Of a DNA stretch of 64,000 nt, positions 49,401 to 64,000 are shown one piece after another. The DNA lies in assembly GCF_001423265.1 (NCBI RefSeq), contig NZ_LMND01000002.1, positions 84,271 through 148,270 of the forward strand, read 5' to 3'. The stretch comes from Methylobacterium sp. Leaf108. Lineage in GTDB: Bacteria; Pseudomonadota; Alphaproteobacteria; Rhizobiales; Beijerinckiaceae. How positions within the stretch are numbered: the stretch's first letter is position 1; each line of letters starts with the position of its first letter. Made by a program: the position numbers and the translations under genes. The notes beneath the pieces are model-generated. The model was given only the letters and a program-made list of their open reading frames with translations, did no database searches and was not told where the DNA came from.

Positions 49401-49732
49401 CCCCACCCCTGACCGCCGCCGTCCTCACCCCCGCCCTCGTCGCGGCCCGCTGGGGCTGCTCCGAGCGCCACGTCCGCAACATGGCGAAGCGTGGCGATCT
49501 TGGGCACTTTCGCCTCGGCGGCAAGCTGCTGCGCATCCCGCTTTCGGCCGTGGAGGAGATCGAGTGCCAGACCCTTATGAAATCGGGAAGCTCAACGGAG
49601 AGTGCGTCCTCTCGTTCTGGCGAGACGGCAAACGGAAACGTTACCGCCTTGGCACCTCTGACCCGAGCGAAGCTCGACGGCTTGCGCCTGCGGTCTATGC
49701 CGAACGGACTAAGCCGGAAGGCCGAACCGTGA
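49397..49732 (+). CDS. excisionase-type HTH protein
   Basis: The ATG overlaps the previous TGA. Residues ~10-55 (LTPALVAARWGCSERHVRNMAKRGDLGHFRLGGKLLRIPLSAVEEIEC) form a MerR/Xis-like winged helix found in helix_turn_helix_17 proteins. The C-terminal half is polar and lies inside the integrase gene in another frame (169-base overlap). It likely guides integrase toward excision. Confidence 0.8.
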   Translation: MTPPLTAAVLTPALVAARWGCSERHVRNMAKRGDLGHFRLGGKLLRIPLSAVEEIECQTLMKSGSSTESASSRSGETANGNVTALAPLTRAKLDGLRLRSMPNGLSRKAEP

Positions 49733-50583
49733 AGGAGCTATGGGACGCCTACCTCGTGGATATGAGCGGCCGGGCCGTGGCCGCGATCATGCCCTACGAG
49801 TGGAAGGCGTTGGAAGCCCGCTTCGGCGCGCTGAACGGCGAGGCCATCACCATCGCCGATTGCCGGGCGCATACGGCCGAGCGCCGCGCTGCCGGGCGGA
49901 AGGACAACACGATCCTGACCGAGTTGGGCCGGCTGCGCATGGTCCTCGTGTGGGCCAAGAAGCACCGCCTTATCAGCGAGGCGCCAGCGATTGAGCGGCC
50001 CGCCGCGACCACCCGGAAAGAACGGCACCTTACCGCATTTCAGGTCCGCGCCTTGGCCGACGCCTGCAAGGCGCCGCACCTCGCACTGTTCGTCCATCTC
50101 GCCTACGGGACCGCCGGGCGCGCGGCTGCAATTCTCGGTCTGACGTGGGATCGGTGCGACTTTGAGCGCAACAAGATCGACCTCGAAGACCCTGAGATCA
50201 CCGTGCCGCACAAGGGCCGGGCGGTGGTGCCGATGACCCGCACCATCAAGACGCGCCTTCTGGCGGCCCGTGCCGGCGCAATGAGCGACTACGTGATCGA
50301 GTGGGCCGGCGAGCCGGTGAAGTCGGTCAAGCGCGGGCTGGCCACCGCCGCCGAAGCTGCCGGCCTTCCGCACGTCCACCCCCATCTGCTGCGCCATTCA
50401 GCGGCGGTGCGTCAGGCCGAGCAAGGCGTGCCCATGGAGGAGATCGCTTCGCATCTCGGGCATTCCAACCCGAAGATCACCCGCGCCATCTATGCGCGGT
50501 TCAGCCCCGAGGCCCTGAGCCGCAGCGCGGCTGCTCTCGAACTGGATGACGGCCCGGAGGAGGTGTTGCTTCGGTCGGCCTGA
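49564..50583 (+). CDS. int: tyrosine-family phage integrase
   Basis: The start is a GTG at 49564 within the excisionase gene, giving 339 residues beginning PDPYEIGKLNGECVLSFWRDG. The catalytic domain has Arg in GTAGRAAAILGLTWDRC near residue 183, HPHLLRHSAAV (H-x-x-R) near 275, LGHSN, and the nucleophile Tyr in TRAIYARFSPE near 310. It joins attP to the tRNA-Val 3' end about 120 bp away. As the last gene of a CI-repressed operon it should be made mainly on induction or at infection. Confidence 0.93.
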   Translation: MPDPYEIGKLNGECVLSFWRDGKRKRYRLGTSDPSEARRLAPAVYAERTKPEGRTVKELWDAYLVDMSGRAVAAIMPYEWKALEARFGALNGEAITIADCRAHTAERRAAGRKDNTILTELGRLRMVLVWAKKHRLISEAPAIERPAATTRKERHLTAFQVRALADACKAPHLALFVHLAYGTAGRAAAILGLTWDRCDFERNKIDLEDPEITVPHKGRAVVPMTRTIKTRLLAARAGAMSDYVIEWAGEPVKSVKRGLATAAEAAGLPHVHPHLLRHSAAVRQAEQGVPMEEIASHLGHSNPKITRAIYARFSPEALSRSAAALELDDGPEEVLLRSA

Positions 50584-50702
50584 ACCTGCCGACGACCCGG
50601 TATCGAACCCGTTCAGGTTCGGCGCGACCGGTGGGAACGTCTAGAAAACCGTGTTATCCTCAACCCGCCTTGGAGATTATCCAATGACATCAGCGAGTTA
50701 TT
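50584..50702. other. prophage right attachment junction region
   Basis: This lies between the integrase stop and the encoded CCA end of tRNA-Val. The crossover core is expected within the tRNA 3' portion (T arm to CCA). A GAACC-cgttcag-GGTTC inverted repeat (about 50605-50620) might be an integrase arm site. The other att copy is not in the window. Confidence 0.5.
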
Positions 50703-50777
50703 TGGTGGGCGCGACAGGGATCGAACCTGTGACCCCTACCATGTCAAGGTAGTGCTCTCCCGCTGAGCTACGCGCCC
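50703..50777 (-). tRNA. tRNA-Val (GAC anticodon)
   Basis: The cloverleaf is complete: acceptor GGGCGCG/CGCGCCC, D stem GCTC/GAGC, anticodon stem CTACC/GGTAG with loop TTGACAT (anticodon GAC), T stem ACAGG/CCTGT with TTCGATC loop, and encoded ACCA. It reads GUC codons. Its 3' end faces the prophage and has been kept intact by the integration. Confidence 0.97.
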
Positions 50778-50809
50778 GCACCGGAGCGATCCGCCCCGGC
50801 GAGGTGCGG

Positions 50810-50838
50810 CCTATAGCTTCTGCCCGATGGCGTTGCAA
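50810..50838 (-). promoter_or_regulatory. promoter of tRNA-Val
   Basis: On the minus strand TTGCAA (50838-50833) and TATAGG (50815-50810) are separated by 17 bases, about 33 bases before the tRNA 5' end. This is a good sigma-70-type promoter. Confidence 0.7.
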
Positions 50839-51065
50839 GCTCAAGCTGGCCGGGGACGGCAAGATAATCGGCGGCGGTCGTCCGAGCGAAGGCCGGCCGC
50901 CTCCCCTGGCGGGTGCCTCGCTGCATCCTGCGCGAAAGTGCGCTATGGGCTCGCGGGAGCGGCACGAGCCCCTGCGCACGATCCCCTGCGCACGACGGGG
51001 GATCGATGGCCGGGCGTGATGCGATGCCCACGAGGCGGGTGATGCGATGGGTCAGCGGCTGAGGA

Positions 51066-52115
51066 ATGCGGTTCTACGTCGATCATGATCTCGGCCATGC
51101 CGTCCGCGGCTGGGTCGTTCCCGACAACCCGACCGCGATCGGTCGCATCGCCGTCGTCATCGAGGGCGAGCGCGTGGCGGAGATCCCGACCCGGGTGACG
51201 GACGACGCCATCCGGGCGGCCGGCTGGCATGCCACCGGGCAGTGCGTCTTCGTCGTGGAGGAGGCCGAGTTCCCCGGCCTGGCGCAGGCGCGGCGCGTCG
51301 AGATCTACGACGTCGAGACCAACGTCCTCGTCTATCGCCGGGCGCCCCACCCGAACGTCGTCCGCAAGAAGGTCGTCCTCGTCAACACGAGCATCCACCC
51401 CGAGACGGTGATCGAGACGGCGCTGTTCGACCACTTCCAGCAGAGCTACTTCGGCGTCGGCCGGTTTTCGGAGGAGGTGGCCCGGGTCCTGTTCGAGAGC
51501 CCCTGGATGACCTCCTCGTTCCAGTCGGGCGCGATCATCCTGCCGCGCTACGAGGGCTTCCTGCAGGGCGACGACACGCTGACGACCCTCCTCGTCCACG
51601 ATCCCTTCATCGAGATGGCCACCCGCCTCCTCTGGCTGCAGGACCGCGCCGTCGTCGCCGCCGACCCGAGGCAGCGCTGGCGCCTGGGCAGCGTCGCCGA
51701 GGCGGCCGAATACGTGGCGGGGCACGCCCTCGACGACGCCAAGAGCCTCAAGCGGCTGTTCAGGATGCTGCCCGAGCCGGCCTACCACTTGCTCTTCAAC
51801 CCCCTCACCCGGCTGTGCGGGACCAAACTGCCCGACGACCGCGTCCATCCGGGCAATTCCATCGTCGCCATCGAGGTTCTGTCCCGCGTCGGCATCGTCG
51901 GGCACCGCCGCTTCTTCAAGGCGTTCATGACCACCCTCTACGACCGCCTCGGCATCCTGGAGCCCGTGCCGACGCCGGCACCGATCCCCGATGCGGCGCG
52001 CGCCCTCGCCGAGCGCCTGCGGGCGGTCAAGCTCGCCGAAGACATGCTGGTCTTCGACATCGCCATGTCGGACGCGGTCCTCAACGCCGTCTCCAAGGGC
52101 TGGACCGACTCGTGA
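51066..52115 (+). CDS. protein of unknown function beside glycosyltransferase
   Basis: This host gene of 349 residues starts at an ATG just behind GAGGA. The first 85 residues form a beta-sandwich-like domain (TAIGRIAVVIEGERVAEIPTRVTDDAIRAAG...EIYDVETNVLVYRR). The rest is helical with KVVLVNTSIHPETVIETALFDHFQQSYFGVGRFSEEVARVLFESPW and an HDPFIEMATRLLWLQ helix. Its TGA overlaps the GTG of the glycosyltransferase, whose N-terminus has a similar beta domain, so the two probably act together in surface polysaccharide or glycolipid synthesis. Confidence 0.65.
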   Translation: MRFYVDHDLGHAVRGWVVPDNPTAIGRIAVVIEGERVAEIPTRVTDDAIRAAGWHATGQCVFVVEEAEFPGLAQARRVEIYDVETNVLVYRRAPHPNVVRKKVVLVNTSIHPETVIETALFDHFQQSYFGVGRFSEEVARVLFESPWMTSSFQSGAIILPRYEGFLQGDDTLTTLLVHDPFIEMATRLLWLQDRAVVAADPRQRWRLGSVAEAAEYVAGHALDDAKSLKRLFRMLPEPAYHLLFNPLTRLCGTKLPDDRVHPGNSIVAIEVLSRVGIVGHRRFFKAFMTTLYDRLGILEPVPTPAPIPDAARALAERLRAVKLAEDMLVFDIAMSDAVLNAVSKGWTDS

Positions 52116-54301
52116 CGAACGGTCCGGTCGTGGTCCGGTCGCCGCCCTCGGTGCGGTTGTCCCGCGGCGTCGGGCGGCGCGAAGCCCTGTCCATGAGCCG
52201 CGACGGGCAGACCTTCTGGCTCGACCTCGCCGGTCGCCGCCTCGCCGGGACCTGGGTGACGATCCGCCTGCGCGACGCCGGCAGCGGCGGCGTCGGGCGC
52301 TTCCTGCTCGATGCCGTCTCTTCGGGGCCCGACGGCAGCGTCGTCCAGAACCTGCCCGAGACGGCCCAGGGCAACGACAGCTTCGGCTGGACCGGCTGCC
52401 TGCCCGGCGCCCTGCTCGGCCTGCGCCTGACGCCGCTCTCGCGCGACCAGTCGGTCTCGGTCTCCGACCTGTCGATCCGCCGTCGCCGGCGCCCCTCGCT
52501 CCTGCTCCAGGCCTTCCTGCGCCAGCCCACCCTGACGTCGAAGGCGCTCTACTGGCGCTGCCTCGGTCTCAAGGTGCGGGCCCGCGGCTTCCTCGCCCGC
52601 GCCCTCGGCCACCGCGGCGAGACCGCCTATCGCGAATGGATCCGCCGCTTCGACACGCTCCACGAGGCCGACCGGCGGCGGCTGCGCCGGGAGATCGCGG
52701 AGTGGCGGGATCCGCCGCTCCTGTCCGTGGTCATGCCGGTCTACGATCCGGCACCCCGCGTCCTGGCCGCGGCCCTGCGCTCGGTGCGCCGGCAGATCTA
52801 TCCGCACTGGCAGCTCTGTCTCGTCGACGACGCCTCCACCGACCCGGCGATCCCGCGCCTGATCGCCCGCCACGCCGCGCGCGACCCCCGCATCCGGGTC
52901 CTTCGGCGCGACGAGAACGGCCACATCGCGCGGGCGACCAACGACGCCATCGCCATGGCCGAGGGCAGCCACGTCGCCTTCCTCGACCACGACGACGTCC
53001 TGGCCGAGACCGCCCTCTATCAGGTCGCCGCGGCCCTGCGGGCCGATCCGGCCCTCGACCTCGTCTACAGCGACGAGGACAAGATCGACGGACGCGGCCG
53101 CCGGTTCGAGCCGCATTTCAAGTCGGACTACAACCGCGAACTGCTCTACGGGCAGAACTACATCAACCACCTCACCGTGGTGCGCCGCGAGACGCTGCTG
53201 GCGGTGGGCGGACTTCGGCCGGGCTTCGAAGGGAGTCAGGATCACGACCTGCTGCTGCGGCTGTCGGCCGGGCTCGACCCCGCCCGGGTGCGGCACATCC
53301 CCAAGGTCCTCTACCACTGGCGGGCGGCGGGCGGCTCGGGCACCTTTTCGGACAGGGCCCTGGCCCGGGCCGAGGCCGCACGCCTGCGGGCGCTGGCGGA
53401 GGTGGTGGAGCCCTCGGGCGGGCGGGCCGAGCGCGGCCCCTACGGCTTCAACCGGCTCGTCCGGCCGGTGCCGCAGCCGAGCCCCCTCGTCTCGGTGATC
53501 GTGCCGACGCGGGACCGCGCGGAACTGCTCGCGGTCGCCCTCGACGGCCTGCTCGAGCGCACAGCCTACGGCCCGCTCGAGGTGGTGGTCGTCGACAACG
53601 ACAGCCGCGAACCGGCGACCCGCGACCTGTTCGCGCGCTACGCGAACGAGCCGCGGGTGCGGATCGTGCGCGTGCCGGGGGGCTTCAACTTCTCGGATCT
53701 CTCCAACCGCGGCGCGGCCGCGGCGCGGGGCAGCGTGCTGCTGTTCCTCAACAACGACATCGAGGTCGTCGAGGAGGGCTGGCTGCGCGAACTCGTCTCC
53801 ATCGCTGTCGATCCCGAGGTCGGGGCGGTCGGCGCCAAGCTCCTCTATCCGGACGGCACCCTGCAGCACGGCGGCATCGTGCTCGGCATCGGCGGGGTCG
53901 CCGGCCACAGCCACCTCGGGCTCGATGGCGACGACCCCGGCTACTTCGCGCGCATGACCCTGTCGCAGGAGGTGTCCGGCGTCACCGGGGCCTGCCTCGC
54001 CATGCGGGCCGGCGTGTTCGCGCAGGTGGGGGGGTTCGACGCCGAGCATCTCGCCGTCGCCTTCAACGACGTCGACCTGTGCCTGCGGGTCAGGCAGGCG
54101 GGCTACCGCATCGTGTGGACCCCGCACGCCCGGCTCATGCACCACGAGTCGAAGAGCCGCGGACCCGAGGACACGCCCGAGAAACGGGCGCGGTTCGAGG
54201 CCGAGATCCGCGTGATGCACGACCGCTGGGAGCCTCAGTTACGGTCGGACCCGTTCTATAATCCCAATCTGTCGCGGGTCTCGGCGCATTTTCGCCTCTG
54301 A
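52112..54301 (+). CDS. bifunctional GT2 glycosyltransferase
   Basis: A GTG at 52112 overlaps the previous TGA and gives 729 residues. After a beta-rich ~120-residue domain come two GT-A units. The first (residues ~203-420) has LLSVVMPVYDPAPR, LVDDASTD and FLDHDDVL. The second (~458-700) has LVSVIVPTRDRAEL, VVVDNDSRE, LFLNNDIEVV and GACLAMRAGVF..FNDVDLCLR. Tandem GT2 enzymes of this class build rhamnan, O-antigen or similar chains from nucleotide sugars at the cytoplasmic face. Confidence 0.9.
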   Translation: MTNGPVVVRSPPSVRLSRGVGRREALSMSRDGQTFWLDLAGRRLAGTWVTIRLRDAGSGGVGRFLLDAVSSGPDGSVVQNLPETAQGNDSFGWTGCLPGALLGLRLTPLSRDQSVSVSDLSIRRRRRPSLLLQAFLRQPTLTSKALYWRCLGLKVRARGFLARALGHRGETAYREWIRRFDTLHEADRRRLRREIAEWRDPPLLSVVMPVYDPAPRVLAAALRSVRRQIYPHWQLCLVDDASTDPAIPRLIARHAARDPRIRVLRRDENGHIARATNDAIAMAEGSHVAFLDHDDVLAETALYQVAAALRADPALDLVYSDEDKIDGRGRRFEPHFKSDYNRELLYGQNYINHLTVVRRETLLAVGGLRPGFEGSQDHDLLLRLSAGLDPARVRHIPKVLYHWRAAGGSGTFSDRALARAEAARLRALAEVVEPSGGRAERGPYGFNRLVRPVPQPSPLVSVIVPTRDRAELLAVALDGLLERTAYGPLEVVVVDNDSREPATRDLFARYANEPRVRIVRVPGGFNFSDLSNRGAAAARGSVLLFLNNDIEVVEEGWLRELVSIAVDPEVGAVGAKLLYPDGTLQHGGIVLGIGGVAGHSHLGLDGDDPGYFARMTLSQEVSGVTGACLAMRAGVFAQVGGFDAEHLAVAFNDVDLCLRVRQAGYRIVWTPHARLMHHESKSRGPEDTPEKRARFEAEIRVMHDRWEPQLRSDPFYNPNLSRVSAHFRL

Positions 54302-54885
54302 ACGGCCCCTCGGAGCGGCGGCGTTGCGTCGCAACACGCTCGCTCCGGCATCCGCGGGCGCACCGGGCATCGCGATCTCGCCAGGCTCGGACCGATCGTT
54401 CGTCCTGCATCGACACTACAGCGGCGGCTTCGGGCAGAGTTGCGCGATATCCCCGCCCTGTTCGGGATGCCGCCGTCCGGCCAGTGCCAGGGCCGCCGTG
54501 TCATCGCGCCAATGAGGCCGCCGCAGCCATGTCCTCGTCGATGCCTCGACTGCGGCTCGACGGCTGACATCGCCCATCCGCCTGTGGACGACGGCGGCGC
54601 GACGGTCGCGGAACCCGACCGGGTCGGAGGATTATGGCCGTTGTTAGGTTTCGGTGAGGTCGAAACCTGAAATTACAGTGAAGATCGGCGCTGTCGATCC
54701 TGCAATCCCCCGGGGGTACCATTGATGAATACGTGCCACAGGTCTTTCGTTTCATCCACCGAATGGGCTTGGCTATTCGGACCCGGGTTGGACAGCGTCG
54801 TGAGTGCATACTAAGGGTGACGGTGATCGCCACCTTGGGGGGCGGTCGGCTTTGTTCCCCGTTCAAGAGCGTGTGCGAACCGAAC
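54302..54885. other. 584-bp intergenic region upstream of the PKS
   Basis: No convincing gene is seen. It holds two hairpins, CCGACC-GGGTCGG (about 54616-54626) and GGTTTCG-gtgaggt-CGAAACC (54647-54667), a possible stop signal for the glycosyltransferase transcript. Downstream of the hairpins the DNA becomes more AT-rich (54630-54740), and the PKS promoter is most likely there. The PKS frame is open from 54733 but reads as non-coding before about 54886. Confidence 0.5.
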
Positions 54886-62294
<7,409 letters not shown>

Positions 62295-62298
<4 letters not shown>

Positions 62299-63674
62299 CC
62301 GACACGGCGAGACCGGACGGCGGTCGTGCGGCTCTGGCGGGCTTCGTGACCAATCGGCTCGGGCGCACCGCCAACGCGGTCCGCCCGGCGGCCAAGGCCA
62401 ACGAGGCCGGCTCCGGCGATGCGGCGGTCCAGCGCTTCGAATCGCTGCCGGGCTACCGCGAGCTCAAGCTCCAGCGCTCGGCCGCCAACCTCATCGGACT
62501 CGGCAACCCGTTCTTCCGGGTCCACGACACCCGTGCCGGCGCGACCACGCGCATCGACGGGCGGACCTTCATCAACTTCTCGTCCTACGACTACCTCGGC
62601 CTCAACGGGCACCCCGACATCAACGAGGCCGCCCGCAAGGCGCTCGACGAGTTCGGCACCTCGTCCTCGGCGAGCCGGATCGTGGCCGGCGAGCGCCCCG
62701 GGCACCTCTCCCTGGAGCGGGCCCTGGCCGAGCATTACGAGACCGACGCCTGCGTCGTGATGGTGAGCGGGCATGCCACCAACGTCACGACCATCGGCGC
62801 CCTGATGGAGCCGGGCGACGTCATCTTCCACGATGCGCTCATCCACAACAGCGTCGTCACCGGGGCCAAGCTCTCGGGCGCGCAGCGCCGCTCCTTCGCG
62901 CACAACGACCTCGATTCCCTCGAGACCCTGCTCGGCGCCACCCGGCACGAGCACCGCCGCGCCCTGATCGTGGTGGAGGGCCTCTACAGCATGGACGGCG
63001 ACGCGCCGGACCTGGCAGCCCTCGTCGCCCTCAAGGAGCGCTTCAACGCCTGGCTGATGGTCGACGACGCCCACGGCCTCGGCGTGCTCGGGCGGACCGG
63101 CATCGGGCTGGCCGAGCATTGCGGCGTCGATTCGCGCTCCGTCGACATCTGGATGGGCACGCTCTCGAAGACGCTCTCGGCCTGCGGCGGCTACGTCGCC
63201 GGCCCGGCCGCCCTGATCGAGTACCTGAAGTGCACGGCCGGCGGCTTCATCTACAGCGTCGGCATGTCACCGCCGCTCGCCGCCGCCGCGGAAGCCGCCC
63301 TGGGCCTGATGCATGCCGAGCCCGAGCGGGTGGAGCGGCTGCGCCAGAACGGCCAGCTCTTCCTCGCCTGCGCCAAGAAGCACGGCCTCGATACCGGCAC
63401 GAGCCTCGGGCTCGCGGTGATCCCGGTGATCGTCGGCGATTCCCTGAAGTCCGTCACCCTGTCGGACCGCCTGTTCAAGCGCGGCATCAACGTGCAGCCG
63501 ATCATCCATCCGGCGGTGCCGGAGCGGGCCTCGCGGCTGCGGTTCTTCATGACCTCCGACCACACGCCCGAACAGATCCGCGAGACGGTGACGGCGGTGG
63601 CCGAGGAACTCGCCGACATGGAGAAGGGCGGATCGCTGATCGAACGCCTGATGGCCAAGCGCGGCGGCGCCTGA
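62295..63674 (+). CDS. alpha-oxoamine synthase (AONS/serine palmitoyltransferase-like)
   Basis: The ATG overlaps the PKS stop (ATGA). This 459-residue PLP enzyme has FINFSSYDYLGLNGHP, SGHATNVTTIGAL, HDALIHNSV, VEGLYSMDGD, VDDAHGLGVLG (Asp for PLP) and TLSKTLSACGG with the Schiff-base Lys near residue 291. Such enzymes condense an acyl thioester with an amino acid and lose CO2. A 75-residue N-terminal extension is longer than in BioF and may dock to the PKS ACP. The expected product is a 2-amino-3-ketone derived from the polyketide chain. Confidence 0.9.
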
Positions 63675-63753
63675 GCGAAGCCCATGTCCGCATCACGAAG
63701 TGATCAACCGGGAACGGTATGACGCACAGGCCCGACGCCTGGCCTCGTCGATC

Positions 63754-63782
63754 AAAGGCTCCCGGTCTCCGGGAGCCTTTTT
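63754..63782. terminator. strong bidirectional-type rho-independent terminator
   Basis: AAAGGCTCCCGG-TCT-CCGGGAGCCTTT is a perfect 12-bp stem followed by TT on the plus strand and preceded by AAA, so it suits both directions. It separates the oxoamine synthase from the convergent export gene. Confidence 0.9.
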
Positions 63783-63801
63783 CGTTGGGGCCCCGACTTT
63801 C

Positions 63802-64000
63802 TCAGCGCACGCCCGAATAGACCGCCGCGCCGGCCGTCAGCGGGCTCGCGACGGTGGAGAACACGGAGAGGACCTTCTGGACCTCGGAGAAGGGTGCGTT
63901 GGAGACGTAGATGAGGTCGCGGTTTCTCATGCGGAAGGCCTGGGTGAGGAACAGGCTGTTGGGGTCGCGCATGTTGATGCGGTAGACGACGGGCACGAGG
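63802..64000 (-). CDS. polysaccharide export protein (Wza-like), C-terminal part only
   Basis: The visible 65 residues, PVVYRINMRDPNSLFLTQAFRMRNRDLIYVSNAPFSEVQKVLSVFSTVASPLTAGAA, match the C-terminal end of outer-membrane Wza/BexD/KpsD proteins, including the RNRDLIYVSNAP block and the final amphipathic helix. The gene continues beyond the right edge. It supports a surface-polysaccharide role for this locus. Confidence 0.85.
   Translation of the reverse strand, partial: LVPVVYRINMRDPNSLFLTQAFRMRNRDLIYVSNAPFSEVQKVLSVFSTVASPLTAGAAVYSGVR

Larger units (their letters stand above)
1..50702. mobile_element. HK97-like siphovirus prophage at tRNA-Val (left end outside window)
   Basis: A continuous phage gene order is present: terminase, portal, protease, capsid, connectors, tail, lysis, replication, CI/Cro immunity and tyrosine integrase. 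The integrase ends about 120 bp from the 3' end of a tRNA-Val gene, the usual site for this type of integration. No second copy of the tRNA 3' end was found in the first few hundred bases, so attL lies left of the window. Two genes decode by overlap or frameshift as in active phages, and no structural gene is obviously broken. One IS1-like insertion is present but spares the reading frames. Inducibility cannot be judged from sequence alone. Confidence 0.93.

Noticed and set aside
41696..50697. 14-base repeat ATGACATCAGCGAG at 41696 and 50684
   Set aside because: A 14-base match is expected several times by chance in 64 kb, so no attachment-site meaning is claimed.
54733..54885. N-terminal extension of the PKS frame by 51 residues
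   Set aside because: The residues show no KS-family similarity and contain composition unlike the rest; the KS begins right after 54886. Start remains uncertain.

Overview
The window is high-GC alphaproteobacterial DNA. The tRNA, the type I PKS and exopolysaccharide genes and the proteins as a whole look most like Methylobacterium/Methylorubrum; this is inferred from sequence character, not from a database search. About 50.6 kb (1 to ~50,702) is one lambdoid/HK97-type siphovirus prophage integrated at the 3' end of a tRNA-Val(GAC) gene (50,703-50,777, minus). The right-hand attachment junction is visible; the left one is not, so the prophage or a surrounding island continues past base 1.

Prophage layout. 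Most genes are on the minus strand. From right to left: the cro/CI immunity region (42.39-43.50 kb), whose operators match a CCCC-N5-GGGG palindrome; an early operon (Cro, small genes, GapR-like DUF2312, RusA resolvase, a phage beta clamp, YdaU-type replication protein) ending in a NusG-like protein (34.6-35.3 kb); a probable late promoter at 32.77 kb; then late genes HNH, TerS, TerL, portal, prohead protease, HK97 capsid, a collagen-like secreted protein, head-tail connectors, tail terminator, tail tube, a G/GT tail chaperone pair with a GGGAAAC frameshift site, a 1992-aa tape measure carrying six EF-hand loops, tail tip and fibre proteins, endolysin and membrane proteins. A second repressor-operator pair at 45.05-45.09 kb sits before a rightward operon of small proteins, two HNH nucleases, a PP-loop/PAPS-reductase-like protein, an excisionase-type HTH and the integrase.

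Insertions. A 5.8-kb cassette of mostly rightward accessory genes (14.1-19.9 kb) separates the tail chaperone from the tape measure. It holds RHH, HTH and HicB proteins, an AT-rich gene with a membrane coiled-coil partner, two conserved phage genes behind a structured leader, and a 225-bp tract of degenerate NNNCC pentamers. A 1859-bp IS1-like element (32,781-34,639) has 21-bp terminal inverted repeats and an 8-bp target duplication. It carries a decayed transposase, an AT-rich NYN-domain ribonuclease-like gene and two small coupled genes. It landed on the stop codon of the NusG-like gene and replaced that stop with its own.

Host region (50.7-64.0 kb). After tRNA-Val come a protein of unknown function, a tandem-domain GT2 glycosyltransferase, a 7.4-kb reducing type I PKS (KS-AT-DH-MT-like-ER-KR-ACP), a translationally coupled alpha-oxoamine synthase, a strong terminator, and the convergent end of a Wza-like polysaccharide export protein. 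The PKS/oxoamine-synthase pair is expected to make a fatty amino-ketone; its place beside surface-polysaccharide genes suggests a glycolipid or surface-modification role.
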